Source: Marinisporobacter sp.
GTDB lineage: Bacteria > Bacillota > Clostridia > Peptostreptococcales > Thermotaleaceae
Direction: 5' to 3'
DNA: 64,000 bases
Assembly (NCBI GenBank): GCA_025210525.1
Contig: JAOARP010000053.1
Span: forward strand, 233,494 to 297,493
A model generated the notes under the pieces. It worked only from the letters and a program-made list of their open reading frames with translations. It did no database searches and was not told the DNA's origin. The translations under genes were made by a program, and so were the position numbers. Below, in pieces: positions 25,898 through 34,975 of the stretch (position 1 is its first letter; each line of letters opens with the position of its first letter).

Positions 25898-26269
25898 ATG
25901 AAAAAAATGCCACAAATATCAGATTCAGAATGGAGTGTAATGAAAATCCTTTGGGAAAAATCACCTATTACAGCAAATGAAGTTATTGATGTTTTGAAAA
26001 AAACAACAGAATGGAGACCTACTACTATAAAAACATTGTTGAGCAGACTGGTAAAAAAAGGAGCTGTTGGGTTTGAAAAGAATAACCGAACCTATAGTTA
26101 CTATCCACTAGTAACAGAAGATGATTGTGTAAAAGCAGAAAGTAAATCTTTTTTGAAGCGTGTATATGGTGGAGGATTAAAGATGATGATTGCAAACTTT
26201 TTAGAAATAGAGGATTTATCTGAAGGAGATATTGAAGAACTAAGGCGTATGCTTGATGAGAAAAAGTGA
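25898..26269 (+). CDS. blaI: BlaI/MecI/CopY family transcriptional repressor
   Basis: This 123-aa winged-helix protein has SEWSVMKILWEKSPITANEVIDVL and RPTTIKTLLSRLVKKG (recognition helix region), then a C-terminal dimerisation segment. Repressors of this family are inactivated by cleavage when the partner BlaR1-type membrane protease senses a signal. ATG 25898 follows AAAGGAGGTG. It overlaps the leader of the following M56 gene. A role in beta-lactam response is not implied: no beta-lactamase is nearby. Confidence 0.92.
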   Translation: MKKMPQISDSEWSVMKILWEKSPITANEVIDVLKKTTEWRPTTIKTLLSRLVKKGAVGFEKNNRTYSYYPLVTEDDCVKAESKSFLKRVYGGGLKMMIANFLEIEDLSEGDIEELRRMLDEKK

Positions 26270-26279
26270 GGTACGTAAA

Positions 26280-27812
26280 ATGGAGATGTTTTTTAAATGG
26301 GTAATTAGTACATCTATTAAAGGAAGTATTTTAATAGGATGGATTTTATTTATGAAATGGGTAGTTAAAAATAAGGTGGGAGCAAGATGGCATTATTATG
26401 TATGGTTTTTGGCATTGATAAGGTTGATTATGCCTGTTGCACCTCAAAGTGAAATAAGTATCTTTAATTTATTTGCTATGCATCCAAAGGCAGAACTAAT
26501 GACAAAGAATATAGGTATTTATCATCCGAGTACGATTATTAGCTGGTTTAAAAATAGTGTACAAATGGATGGATTTATTAGCAATTCAAAAACATTGATT
26601 GAAGTATTAGTAGAGGGGGATATTTACCTTAAATTGATGATTGTTTGGATTATAGGGGGAAGCCTAATATTCTTTTATATAATATTAGCTAATGTAAAAT
26701 TATGGTTAAGGGTAAAAAGAGATAGCATATGTACAGATGAAAAAACCTTAATGATTCTTAAATTTTGCAAAGGGCGAATGGGGATTCGTAGAAATTTACC
26801 AATCATTAAGACAAAAATAATACAAACCCCTACGCTATTTGGATTAATAAAACCATGTATATTATTACCTATGGACATAGATAAAAAACTTGAAAGAAAG
26901 GGATTGGAACATGTGATTTCCCATGAATTAGCTCATTTCAAGAGAAAGGATATAGCTGTTTTCTGGATAATGGGAATTTTACAAATAATCCATTGGTTTA
27001 ATCCTATTATATGGTATGGGTTTTATAAAATGAGGCAAGATTGTGAGATTGCTTGTGATCATTTGGTCCTTTCTTATATTGGTCCTGAGGAATGTAAAAA
27101 TTATGGGCATACTATGATCACATTGTTGGAAAAGACTACAAATAAATTTCAACCTGCGGGTATGGCTGGGTTTTCAACACAGAAGTCACAATTAAAGAGG
27201 AGGATAAAAATGATTACTTTATTTAAGAAAAATACATATAAGTTTTCAATTATAGCAGGGATTATATTGATTTTAGTAGGATGTACGTTTTTAACGAATG
27301 CAGATAGTGATAAAAATATAAAAGAAAATAATTCGAAAATAACTAACCATCAGCTTAACGAAAATGAAGAAAATATCTCTAGTGAAAAATCAAATGAAAA
27401 GGAAAATGTTCAAGAAATGCTTTGGCCATTACCTCAGTATAAAAAAATAACAAGTACTTTTGGGAAGAAGAAACATCCTAAATTGAATAAAGTAAGGATG
27501 CATACAGGCATTGATATAGCAGCTCCTCGAGGAAAAGAGATTGTTGCAGCTGCTGAAGGGAAAGTAATAAAAGCAGGAGAACTTGGAGCTTATGGAAAAA
27601 CGATTATTATTGATCATGGCAATGGAGTTGCTACATTTTATGGACATTGTAGTGAACTTTTAGTAAAAGAGGATGCAGCTATTAAAAAGGGGGATAAAAT
27701 CGCAAAGGTAGGCTCTACAGGCAAAAGTACAGGACCACATTTACATTTTGAAGTAAGAAAAGATGGAAATGCTGTTGATCCTTTAGAATATGTTGAAAAT
27801 GAACAAAAATAA
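26280..27812 (+). CDS. BlaR1-like M56 membrane peptidase fused to an M23 (LytM) peptidase domain
   Basis: ATG 26280 follows GAGGT; an in-frame ATG at 26253 lies inside blaI. The ~510-aa protein has four N-terminal membrane segments with the M56 zinc motif SHELAHFKRKD in the cytosolic loop. A further membrane segment ends ILVGC and leads to an extracellular linker. The C-terminal M23 domain has HTGIDIAAPRGKEI, HGNGVATFYGH and GPHLHFEV; the H-x3-D and HxH metal ligands are all present. BlaR1 normally carries a penicillin-binding sensor here. The M23 domain probably binds or cuts peptidoglycan peptides, making this a cell-wall sensor; that is inference. Confidence 0.9.
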   Translation: MEMFFKWVISTSIKGSILIGWILFMKWVVKNKVGARWHYYVWFLALIRLIMPVAPQSEISIFNLFAMHPKAELMTKNIGIYHPSTIISWFKNSVQMDGFISNSKTLIEVLVEGDIYLKLMIVWIIGGSLIFFYIILANVKLWLRVKRDSICTDEKTLMILKFCKGRMGIRRNLPIIKTKIIQTPTLFGLIKPCILLPMDIDKKLERKGLEHVISHELAHFKRKDIAVFWIMGILQIIHWFNPIIWYGFYKMRQDCEIACDHLVLSYIGPEECKNYGHTMITLLEKTTNKFQPAGMAGFSTQKSQLKRRIKMITLFKKNTYKFSIIAGIILILVGCTFLTNADSDKNIKENNSKITNHQLNENEENISSEKSNEKENVQEMLWPLPQYKKITSTFGKKKHPKLNKVRMHTGIDIAAPRGKEIVAAAEGKVIKAGELGAYGKTIIIDHGNGVATFYGHCSELLVKEDAAIKKGDKIAKVGSTGKSTGPHLHFEVRKDGNAVDPLEYVENEQK

Positions 27813-27816
27813 TAGA

Positions 27817-27851
27817 AGCACTATGGATATTAATGTCCATAGTGTTTTTTT
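27817..27851 (+). terminator. Terminator of the BlaI/BlaR1-like operon
   Basis: GCACTATGGATA pairs with TGTCCATAGTGT (with a G-T pair), followed by seven T residues. Confidence 0.85.
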
Positions 27852-27996
27852 ATAAATGAGAAGTAAGGTTGTGATTATAATGGAAAGAAAAACTTAGGGG
27901 AGGGAATTGATAGAAAATGTAGAATATATTGAATATAGCACAAAATGAAGGGGAGAATAGTTGGAAGGTAGAATTATTCGATGGGAGGATGGCGGG

Positions 27997-28176
27997 ATGA
28001 TTGAATTGATTAAAAAAAATATAAAAATGAATTTCCTTTTAATAGGTGGATTTGTTGGATTTTTTTTTACTATGTTTTCTAATTTTGTGGTAGGATATAT
28101 TGTTGGTGGAGCTATAGGTTATGCTATAGGAAATGAAATAGAAAAAAAAATAGCATTAAAAAGGGAGGACAAATAG
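27997..28176 (+). CDS. Small glycine-rich membrane protein
   Basis: ATG 27997 (MIELIKKNIKMNFLL) is chosen behind GGGAGGATGGCGGG; the frame is open from 27961. The 59-aa protein is one or two hydrophobic segments with repeated small residues (GGFVGFFF, then GYIVGGAIGYAIGNEI) and a charged lysine-rich end. The glycine-zipper spacing suggests a membrane-embedded helical hairpin. I do not recognise a family. It lies just before truA (3-base gap) and is probably co-transcribed. Confidence 0.6.
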   Translation: MIELIKKNIKMNFLLIGGFVGFFFTMFSNFVVGYIVGGAIGYAIGNEIEKKIALKREDK

Positions 28177-28179
28177 GTT

Positions 28180-28929
28180 TTGAGAAATATCAAACTGACT
28201 ATAGAATATGACGGAAGCAAATATAATGGATGGCAAAGACTAGGGAATACAGAAAATACGATCCAAGGCAAAATTGAAGGAGTACTCTCTCGTATGACGG
28301 GTCAAAAAATAGAAATTATTGGTTCGGGTAGGACTGATGCAGGGGTACATGCATTTAAGCAGATTGCAAATTTTAAAATAAATATAAATATGAACGTAGA
28401 AGAAATAAGAGATTATTGCAATGAATATCTTCCACAGGATATTGTCATCAAAAAGGTTAAAGAAGTAAATGAAAGGTTTCATGCTAGATACAATGCAAAA
28501 TCTAAAAAATATTTATATAGGATATGGAGTGGTAAAATTCCAACTGCTTTTAAGCGAAGATATACTTATCCTGTAGTGAAAACATTAGATCTAGAAGCTA
28601 TGAAAAAAGCTACAAGGTATTTGGTGGGAGAACATGATTTTAAAAGTTTTTGTTCCATGAAATCTAAGAAAAAATCAACTGTAAGAGAGATCTATAAGAT
28701 AGATATCATCAAAGAAAAAGAAGAAATACATATGCTATTTCATGGGAATGGTTTTTTACATAATATGGTTCGGATTATGGTAGGAACCCTTATTGAAATT
28801 GGAGAGGGAAAAAGAAAACCAGAAAATATTAAGGAAATTATAGAATCAAGGGTACGAAAAAATGCAGGTCCTACTGCACCAGCCCAAGGATTATTTTTAT
28901 ATGAAGTAGAATATGAACATCTAGAGTAA
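28180..28929 (+). CDS. truA: tRNA pseudouridine(38-40) synthase
   Basis: This 249-aa protein starts at TTG 28180, ten bases after AAGGGAGGA. Conserved elements are YDGSKYNGWQRL, the catalytic Asp53 in GSGRTDAGVHA, YLYRIW and FLHNMVRIMVGTL. It isomerises uridines 38-40 of the tRNA anticodon stem-loop. All family motifs are intact. Confidence 0.96.
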   Translation: MRNIKLTIEYDGSKYNGWQRLGNTENTIQGKIEGVLSRMTGQKIEIIGSGRTDAGVHAFKQIANFKININMNVEEIRDYCNEYLPQDIVIKKVKEVNERFHARYNAKSKKYLYRIWSGKIPTAFKRRYTYPVVKTLDLEAMKKATRYLVGEHDFKSFCSMKSKKKSTVREIYKIDIIKEKEEIHMLFHGNGFLHNMVRIMVGTLIEIGEGKRKPENIKEIIESRVRKNAGPTAPAQGLFLYEVEYEHLE

Positions 28930-28950
28930 ATCTAGGTGTTTATTTTTTAT
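28916..28950 (+). terminator. Terminator overlapping the end of truA
   Basis: AACATCTAGA pairs with TCTAGGTGTT around GTAAA, with the truA stop codon in the loop, followed by a T-rich tail. Confidence 0.75.
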
Positions 28951-29047
28951 TTTAACTATAAAATGATAAAAAGTTTGCTCATATAACTCAAATAAATAGA
29001 AAATTTTAAAAAATAATATGTGTATGAACAATATATGCGTAATCTTA

Positions 29048-29076
29048 TTGACAAATTGTTCAAAAAAAAATATAAT
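29048..29076 (+). promoter_or_regulatory. Strong SigA promoter for potABCD
   Basis: TTGACA, exactly 17 bases, then TATAAT. The -35 is part of a near-palindrome TTGACAAATTGTTCAA, a possible repressor site. The leader to the start codon at 29184 is about 100 nt, AT-rich, with a direct repeat TAATAAACT and no recognised riboswitch. Confidence 0.85.
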
Positions 29077-29183
29077 AAACTGGTTTTAGTTTTAATAAAC
29101 TTTAAGGTTACAAATACTAAATATTTTTTATGTTAATTATAGAAATGATTATAGAATTAATGTTATTATGAAGGAGGAGGGAT

Positions 29184-30233
29184 ATGAACATGAAGGACTA
29201 CATTATTGAGTTAGAAAATGTTTCAAAAATATTTGGAGATAAAGAAGTTTTGTGTAATATAAACTTAAGTATAAAACCTAAAGAATTTGTGACCCTTTTA
29301 GGACCTAGTGGTTGTGGAAAAACAACAACTCTTAGAATTATTGGAGGATTTGAATATGGAACCACAGGTGATGTTTATTTTGAAGGAAATAAAATAAATG
29401 AAGTTCCTCCTTTTAAAAGACAAATAAACACGGTATTCCAAAAATATGCATTATTTCCCCATTTAAATGTTTTTGAAAATATAGCTTTTGGATTGAAAAT
29501 TAAAAAGGTAGATAAAGCAGTAATAGAAGAAAAAGTAAAAGAAATGTTAAGGCTTGTGAACCTCAAGGGGTTTGAGAATAGAAAAATAGATTCTTTAAGT
29601 GGAGGGCAACAGCAGAGGATTGCTATAGCAAGAGCCCTGGTAAATGAGCCAAAGGTACTACTTTTAGATGAACCTCTTGGTGCTTTAGATTTAAAGCTAA
29701 GAAAAGAGATGCAAATAGAACTAAAGAAGATTCAACAAAGAGTAGGGATTACTTTTATTTATGTAACCCATGATCAAGAAGAAGCTTTAACTATGTCTGA
29801 TCGTGTAGTAGTTATGAGTGAAGGAGAAATTCAACAAATTGGCAAGCCACAGGATATTTATGATGAACCAATTAATCGATTTGTAGCAGATTTTATTGGA
29901 GAAGGAAATATACTAGATGGTTATATGCTAGAAGATTTTCGTGTAAAAATAGAGGATAAGATTCTTTCTTGTGTAGATAAAGGATTTGGGTCAAATGAAC
30001 CTGTAGATGTTTTAGTAAGACCTGAAGATATAGAAATCGTAGAGAGTCATAAAGGGATGATCAAAGGAAAAGTTACTTCTGTTATATTTAAAGGGGTTCA
30101 TTATGAAATAGAGGTTCAAGATGAAAGTGGCTTTAAGTGGATGATTCATAGCATATATATACGTAAACTTGGGGACAATGTAGGGCTTCAAATTATTCCT
30201 GATGCTATACATATTATGAAAAAGGTGGTGTAG
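29184..30233 (+). CDS. potA: Spermidine/putrescine ABC transporter ATP-binding protein
   Basis: This 349-aa protein has an ABC ATPase domain with Walker [13 protein letters not shown], signature [15 protein letters not shown], Walker [13 protein letters not shown] and the H-loop [15 protein letters not shown]-terminal TOBE-like regulatory domain (about 240-349) includes [11 protein letters not shown]. PotA-type length and operon order (ATPase, two permeases, binding protein) give the polyamine assignment. The RBS is AAGGAGGAGGG. Confidence 0.94.
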   Translation: MNMKDYIIELENVSKIFGDKEVLCNINLSIKPKEFVTLLGPSGCGKTTTLRIIGGFEYGTTGDVYFEGNKINEVPPFKRQINTVFQKYALFPHLNVFENIAFGLKIKKVDKAVIEEKVKEMLRLVNLKGFENRKIDSLSGGQQQRIAIARALVNEPKVLLLDEPLGALDLKLRKEMQIELKKIQQRVGITFIYVTHDQEEALTMSDRVVVMSEGEIQQIGKPQDIYDEPINRFVADFIGEGNILDGYMLEDFRVKIEDKILSCVDKGFGSNEPVDVLVRPEDIEIVESHKGMIKGKVTSVIFKGVHYEIEVQDESGFKWMIHSIYIRKLGDNVGLQIIPDAIHIMKKVV

Positions 30234-30235
30234 GA

Positions 30236-31072
30236 ATGAAAAAGAAATATCTTTCTATACCCTATGCATTATGGTCACTGATATTTAGCATTGCACCTAT
30301 TATCATTATTATGGTTTATAGCTTTTGCAAGCGTTCTCATTATGGAAGGATTGTTTATGAATTTACTTTAGATAATTATAAAACATTTATGGAGCCTATT
30401 TATTTAAATGTATTGTGGAGATCTATTATGCTTGCAGCTATGAGTACGATTATTTGTTTTATCATAGCCTATCCTATGGCTATGATTATTGCGAAAAGCT
30501 CTTTAAAAAGAAGGAATATATTGATTATGTTATTTGTTGTACCTCTTTGGACAAACTTTTTGTTACGTACGTATGCATGGATGATCCTTTTAAGAGATCA
30601 AGGGATTATCAATCAGTTTTTGATTGGACTTGGTATTATTAATGAGCCTTTGGGACTTTTATATAATTCTGGAGCAGTTGTATTAGGGATGGTCTATAAT
30701 TTTCTTCCCTTTATGGTGCTACCTATTTATTCTGTTCTTGTGAAAATTGATGAAAGCTTAATAGAGGCAGCAAGGGATCTAGGGGCTACATCTAGAGAAG
30801 TTTTTACAAAGGTTATTTTTCCTTTAAGTATACCTGGGGTTGTATCAGGACTTATTATGGTATTTATGCCAGCAGTAAGTACTTTTGTTATATCTGATTT
30901 ATTGGGAGGAGGACAAACGATTCTCCTTGGAAATTTGATACAGAATCAATTTTTATTTGCAAGAAATTGGCAGTTTGGATCAGCGATTTCTATGATTATG
31001 ATGGTACTCATTTTAATTGGAATGGCTGTAAGTCATAAATATCAAGATGAGGAAGGGGGAGGATTATGGTAA
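30236..31072 (+). CDS. potB: Spermidine/putrescine ABC transporter permease PotB
   Basis: This 278-aa inner-membrane permease has six predicted helices. The ABC-permease EAA motif reads IEAARDLGATSREVFTKVIFPLSIPGVVSG. An N-terminal membrane segment and VPLWTNFLLRTYAWMILLRD are characteristic of PotB. It starts 2 bases after potA and overlaps potC by 7 bases. Confidence 0.93.
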   Translation: MKKKYLSIPYALWSLIFSIAPIIIIMVYSFCKRSHYGRIVYEFTLDNYKTFMEPIYLNVLWRSIMLAAMSTIICFIIAYPMAMIIAKSSLKRRNILIMLFVVPLWTNFLLRTYAWMILLRDQGIINQFLIGLGIINEPLGLLYNSGAVVLGMVYNFLPFMVLPIYSVLVKIDESLIEAARDLGATSREVFTKVIFPLSIPGVVSGLIMVFMPAVSTFVISDLLGGGQTILLGNLIQNQFLFARNWQFGSAISMIMMVLILIGMAVSHKYQDEEGGGLW

Positions 31073-31833
31073 GAAACCTTATAAAAAGGAGTTATGCTTT
31101 CTTGGTATATATGTTTTTATATCTTCCCATATTGTTACTGATTATATATTCTTTTAATGATTCTAAGTATAGAGGAAAATGGAATGGATTTACCTTAAAA
31201 TGGTATAAGGAATTGTTTAGAGATCAAACAGTTGCTGAGGCTCTTTACAATACTTTTGCTATTGCCATACTTGCAGCAATTATTGCAACAATCATAGGAA
31301 CCATTAGTGCTGTAGCTATACATAAAATGAAGCCAAGATGGAAGAGTATTTTTATGAATGTAACTTATCTTCCCGTAATGAATCCAGATATTGTTATTGG
31401 TATTTCTCTTTTAGCGTTATTTGCAGCAATTAAAATAAGACTTGGGTTTATAACCCTTCTTCTCGCACATATAACCTTTAATATACCTTATGTAATTTTG
31501 GCAGTATTACCAAAATTAAGGCAACTCAATCCGTATCTTGAAGAGGCAGCATTAGATTTGGGGGCAACACCTTCTCAAGCATTTTTTAAGGTAATCCTTC
31601 CTGAAATTATGCCAGGAGTGATTACAGGTTTGTTACTGGCGTTTACACTATCATTAGATGATTTTATGGTAAGCTTTTTTACAACAGGATCAGGAGTAAA
31701 TACTTTATCTATAAAGGTATATTCCATGACGAAAACAGGGGTTACGCCTAAAATAAATGCTTTATCAACCCTTCTGTTTATAGGGGTTTTAGGGTTATTA
31801 ATCTTATTACAAAAGAGAGAAAAAACAAACTAG
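31066..31833 (+). CDS. potC: Spermidine/putrescine ABC transporter permease PotC
   Basis: This 255-aa permease has YLPILLLIIYSFNDSKY at the N terminus and the EAA loop LEEAALDLGATPSQAFFKVILPEIMPGVITG. LSLDDFMVSFFTTGSG is a recurrent PotC feature. The start lies within the end of potB behind GGAAGGGGGAGG, indicating translational coupling. Confidence 0.93.
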   Translation: MVRNLIKRSYAFLVYMFLYLPILLLIIYSFNDSKYRGKWNGFTLKWYKELFRDQTVAEALYNTFAIAILAAIIATIIGTISAVAIHKMKPRWKSIFMNVTYLPVMNPDIVIGISLLALFAAIKIRLGFITLLLAHITFNIPYVILAVLPKLRQLNPYLEEAALDLGATPSQAFFKVILPEIMPGVITGLLLAFTLSLDDFMVSFFTTGSGVNTLSIKVYSMTKTGVTPKINALSTLLFIGVLGLLILLQKREKTN

Positions 31834-31847
31834 AAAGGATGATTTGA

Positions 31848-32903
31848 TTGAGAAAAACGTTATTACTTCTACTACTTTGCATTTTTACAGTGTCAGGGTT
31901 ATTTACTGGATGTGGAGAAAAAGTGAATGAACAAGGATACTATAGTAAGTTGAATGTATATAATTGGGGAGAATATATAGATCCTCAAGTATTAGAAGAT
32001 TTTGAGAAAGAATATGGCATAAAGGTATATTATGAAACTTATGCAGGAAATGAAGAGATGCTGACAAAGGTGCAAGCAGGTGGAACAGATTATGATGTGA
32101 TTTTCCCATCTGATTATATGATACAGGCAATGGTAAAGGAAGGATTATTACAAGAACTAGATTTCAACAATCTCTCAAATTTTAAAAATGTAGGAGAAGA
32201 ATTTAAAAACCTTCCATATGATAAAAACAATCAATACTCTGTTCCATATCTTTGGGGAACAATTGGTATATTGTATGATACGACTAAGATTAAAGAAGAG
32301 ATTGATAGCTGGAATGTCATGTGGGATGAAAAGTATAAAGGGGACATTGTTATGTTTGACAGTGTAAGAGATAATATAGGTGTTGCCCTAAAAAAATTAG
32401 GATATTCTATGAATACAAAAGATATAGATGAATTAGAAGCAGCAAAGAAGGAACTATTAAAGCAAAAACCACTTGTTAAAGCTTATGATTCAGATGCTTA
32501 TAAGGATATGATGGCTTCAGGAGAAGCAGCTATGTCTATGTGCTTCTTAGGAGATGCTATGGTTCTTATGGAAGAGAATCCAAATCTTAAATATGTTCTT
32601 CCAAAGGAAGGAACAAATCTTTGGTTTGATACAATGGCTGTTCCGGTTACAAGTAAACATAAAAAAGAAGCAGAGCTTTTCATCAACTATATGATGCGCC
32701 CAGAGGTAGCTGCAAAATGTGCAGAGTTTGTAATGTATGCAACTCCTAATAAAGAAGGAGTAAAGATTCTTCCTAAAGAAATAAGAGAAAATGAAATGAT
32801 TTATCCAAAGGGAAATATCTTTGAAAAGGGAGAAGTGTTTATTGATTTAGGAGAGTTTACAACAGAATATGATAGACTTTGGACAGAAGTAAAAGCATAT
32901 TAA
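31848..32903 (+). CDS. potD: Polyamine ABC transporter substrate-binding lipoprotein PotD
   Basis: This 351-aa protein starts at TTG 31848 behind AAAGGATG. It has a lipoprotein signal ending LFTGC (Cys ~22), then the type 2 periplasmic-binding fold with LNVYNWGEYIDPQVLEDFEKEYG, TDYDVIFPSDYM and VPYLWGT, all typical of PotD/PotF. Membrane-anchored, it delivers spermidine or putrescine to PotBC. It is the last gene before a terminator. Confidence 0.94.
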   Translation: MRKTLLLLLLCIFTVSGLFTGCGEKVNEQGYYSKLNVYNWGEYIDPQVLEDFEKEYGIKVYYETYAGNEEMLTKVQAGGTDYDVIFPSDYMIQAMVKEGLLQELDFNNLSNFKNVGEEFKNLPYDKNNQYSVPYLWGTIGILYDTTKIKEEIDSWNVMWDEKYKGDIVMFDSVRDNIGVALKKLGYSMNTKDIDELEAAKKELLKQKPLVKAYDSDAYKDMMASGEAAMSMCFLGDAMVLMEENPNLKYVLPKEGTNLWFDTMAVPVTSKHKKEAELFINYMMRPEVAAKCAEFVMYATPNKEGVKILPKEIRENEMIYPKGNIFEKGEVFIDLGEFTTEYDRLWTEVKAY

Positions 32904-32917
32904 GATAAAGAAGTTTT

Positions 32918-32959
32918 GTTCATAGCTTATTTTTATAAAAAGTAGGCTGTGAACTTTTT
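32918..32959 (+). terminator. Terminator of the pot operon
   Basis: GTTCATAGCTTATTTT pairs with AAAAGTAGGCTGTGAAC (G-T pairs), followed by six T residues. Confidence 0.85.
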
Positions 32960-32994
32960 TATAGAAATTTATGTACGTGTAAGGAGAAATTAAT

Positions 32995-33507
32995 ATGAAT
33001 AAAAAGACAAAAAGGATGGTTATAATAGGCATGTTCATTGCTTTAAGTTTTGTAGGGTCTTATATAAAAATACCTAGTCCTTTACAAAGTATAGCTCTTG
33101 ATTCTATGCCAGCTTTTTTAGGAGGGCTTACTTTAGGTGGAGGAACGGGTGCTTTAGTAGGATTTATTGGACATATATTAACATCAGCAAATGCAGGATT
33201 TCCATTATCATTGCCCATTCATTTGATGATTGCCATTGTAATGAGTATAACAGTGTTTAGTTTTTCTGTTACTTATAAGAGAATAAATATGATTGTTGCA
33301 GGGATTATTGGAGTGGTACTAAATGGTATAGGGGCTCCCCTTGTGATATCATTTATGCCTCAATTTGGATGGGGATTTTTCATGAGTATTACCCCTTTTT
33401 TAGTATTAGCAAGTGCTGTAAATGTGATTTTAGCAGTTTTAGTTTTTTTACCACTTCAAAAATCAGGATTTCTTAAAAGAGAAGGATTTGATGGGTTTGA
33501 AAAATAA
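32995..33507 (+). CDS. cblT: ECF-type S component, probable alpha-ribazole transporter
   Basis: This 170-aa membrane protein has five or six hydrophobic segments and the ECF S-component look (MVIIGMFIALSFVGSYIKIP, GGLTLGGGTGALVGFIGHI). The gene overlaps a PurM-like alpha-ribazole kinase gene. The known CblT-CblS pair of Geobacillus salvages alpha-ribazole for the lower ligand of cobalamin, so that assignment is favoured. No ECF energising subunits are nearby, so it would use a shared module. No cobalamin riboswitch is visible upstream. RBS AAGGAG. Confidence 0.8.
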   Translation: MNKKTKRMVIIGMFIALSFVGSYIKIPSPLQSIALDSMPAFLGGLTLGGGTGALVGFIGHILTSANAGFPLSLPIHLMIAIVMSITVFSFSVTYKRINMIVAGIIGVVLNGIGAPLVISFMPQFGWGFFMSITPFLVLASAVNVILAVLVFLPLQKSGFLKREGFDGFEK

Positions 33508-34228
33508 ATACAGAGATGCAGAAATGATTTCATTGAATGAAGAAGAGCTTTTGATAGTTGCTTGTGACTCTTGTGGTGGAATAGGTGAAAAGATAGGAGA
33601 TGCTATTAAAGCACTTCCCTTTATTGTAGGAAAATACACAGCAAGAGTAAGCTTGATGGAAGTATTATCTCTTGGAGGGAAGATTATAAGCATTACGGCA
33701 AATATATGTAGTGAACCTAATCCTACAGGAATGGAAATTTTAAAAGGAATTAAAAGTGAATTAAAAGAATGCAACTTAGAAGTTCCTATAGTAATTAGTA
33801 CAGAAAAAAATATACCCACATCTATGACAGCTTTAGGAACGACAGTCATGGGGATTTGTAAAAGAAGCGAAGTTTTATTGAATCGATCAAGTGCGAAAGA
33901 CTTTGTATATGCTATAGGAGTACCAAAGGTAGGGGAGGAAGTAGCAATGGATAGGGGTGAAATTGCTAATATGCCTGTTCTTCTAAACCTTTTAAAGATG
34001 AAAAATGTAAAAGAGATGATTCCTGTTGGTTCTTTGGGAATTCAAGGGGAATTGAATAAACTTTTGAAGGCAAACAATTTAAATATAAAATATGCAAAGA
34101 AAATAGAGTTAAATTTAGAAAAAACAGCTGGGCCCTGCACGGTACTTCTTGTGATTAGTGATGGGCAATTAGAATGCCATATGGATGTTCCTAAAAATTT
34201 TATAGGTGAGTTGATTGAAATGCCCTAG
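33488..34228 (+). CDS. cblS: Alpha-ribazole kinase, PurM/AIR-synthase-related
   Basis: The protein is about 246 aa. The start at TTG 33488 or ATG 33491 lies inside cblT, behind AGAAGGA. Motifs such as LLIVACDSCGGIGEKIGD, ANICSEPNPTGMEILKGI and the late AGPCTVLLVISDG fit the AIR-synthase-related family that includes CblS. That enzyme phosphorylates alpha-ribazole to alpha-ribazole phosphate. The name depends on the neighbour cblT and on family resemblance, not on a unique motif. Confidence 0.78.
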   Translation: MMGLKNKYRDAEMISLNEEELLIVACDSCGGIGEKIGDAIKALPFIVGKYTARVSLMEVLSLGGKIISITANICSEPNPTGMEILKGIKSELKECNLEVPIVISTEKNIPTSMTALGTTVMGICKRSEVLLNRSSAKDFVYAIGVPKVGEEVAMDRGEIANMPVLLNLLKMKNVKEMIPVGSLGIQGELNKLLKANNLNIKYAKKIELNLEKTAGPCTVLLVISDGQLECHMDVPKNFIGELIEMP

Positions 34229-34299
34229 GAATAGGGTGTTTTATTGTTTTTAAATAAATTTCAGAGAGATAAAAAAGTAGAATAGATGGTTAACTAAAA

Positions 34300-34353
34300 A
34301 CGTAAACTATGATAACGAATGCGGTTGACAAAAGAAACGCCCTCATATATGAT
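34300..34353 (+). promoter_or_regulatory. bioY promoter with BirA-type operator
   Basis: TTGACA (34325-34330), 17 bases, TATGAT (34348-34353). The -35 is embedded in GGTTGACAA, and ACGTAAACT lies 14 bases before it. Together they resemble the BirA operator TTGTAAACC-N14/16-GGTTTACAA. Binding of biotinoyl-AMP-loaded BirA would block the promoter. birA is not in the window. Confidence 0.65.
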
Positions 34354-34385
34354 AAAGATAAAATCACGTAGGAGGAGAGAGTTTT

Positions 34386-34964
34386 ATGAAAATTAAAACA
34401 AGAGATATGATATTAGTTGCAATGTTTGCAGCCCTTACGGCTATTGGTGCTTTTATAAAAATTCCAACACCCATCGTACCTGTTACATTGCAGTATTTAT
34501 TTTGTGCTTTTTCTGGTGTGTTTTTAGGTGCTAGGTTAGGATTATGTTCTCAATTATTATATGTGTGTATTGGACTTAGCGGGATTCCTATCTTTACAAA
34601 GGGCGGAGGAATATTTTATGTATATCAGCCTACCTTCGGTTATTTGATTGGATTCATCCTTTGTTCATATATTGTTGGTAAATTTACAGAAAGATTAAAA
34701 GAAGTAAAATTTAAAAATGTATTTTTCTCAGCGCTTGGTGGATTAATGGCTGTTTATAGTATAGGAGTACCTTATATGTATATGATGATTCGTTTTCATA
34801 TAGGAAAGCCAATTACTTTTATGACAGCATTAAAACTTGGATTTTTCCCATTTATTATACAAGACATTTGTTGGAGTATACTCATTGCTTATACGGCTAC
34901 AAAAGTAATTCCAGCTCTTCGTAGAGCAGGATATGCATCTATAAAGCTAAAAAAAGAATTTTAG
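34386..34964 (+). CDS. bioY: Biotin ECF transporter S component
   Basis: This 192-aa protein has six membrane segments and the BioY motifs MFAALTAIGAFIKIPTPIVPVTLQ and GLSGIPIFTKGGGIFYVYQPTFGYLIGF. It captures biotin and works with a shared ECF ATPase module or alone at low rate. It is followed 11 bp later by bioB, and a BirA-type operator precedes it. RBS AGGAGGAG. Confidence 0.95.
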   Translation: MKIKTRDMILVAMFAALTAIGAFIKIPTPIVPVTLQYLFCAFSGVFLGARLGLCSQLLYVCIGLSGIPIFTKGGGIFYVYQPTFGYLIGFILCSYIVGKFTERLKEVKFKNVFFSALGGLMAVYSIGVPYMYMMIRFHIGKPITFMTALKLGFFPFIIQDICWSILIAYTATKVIPALRRAGYASIKLKKEF

Positions 34965-34975
34965 GAGTGAAATAA

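Noticed and set aside
30415..30642. 75-codon frame inside potB
   Set aside because: Same-strand, out-of-frame shadow of a clear permease gene.
32904..32994. Possible cobalamin riboswitch before cblT
   Set aside because: The gap is only 91 bases, mostly the pot terminator, too short for a cobalamin aptamer, and no B12-box was seen.
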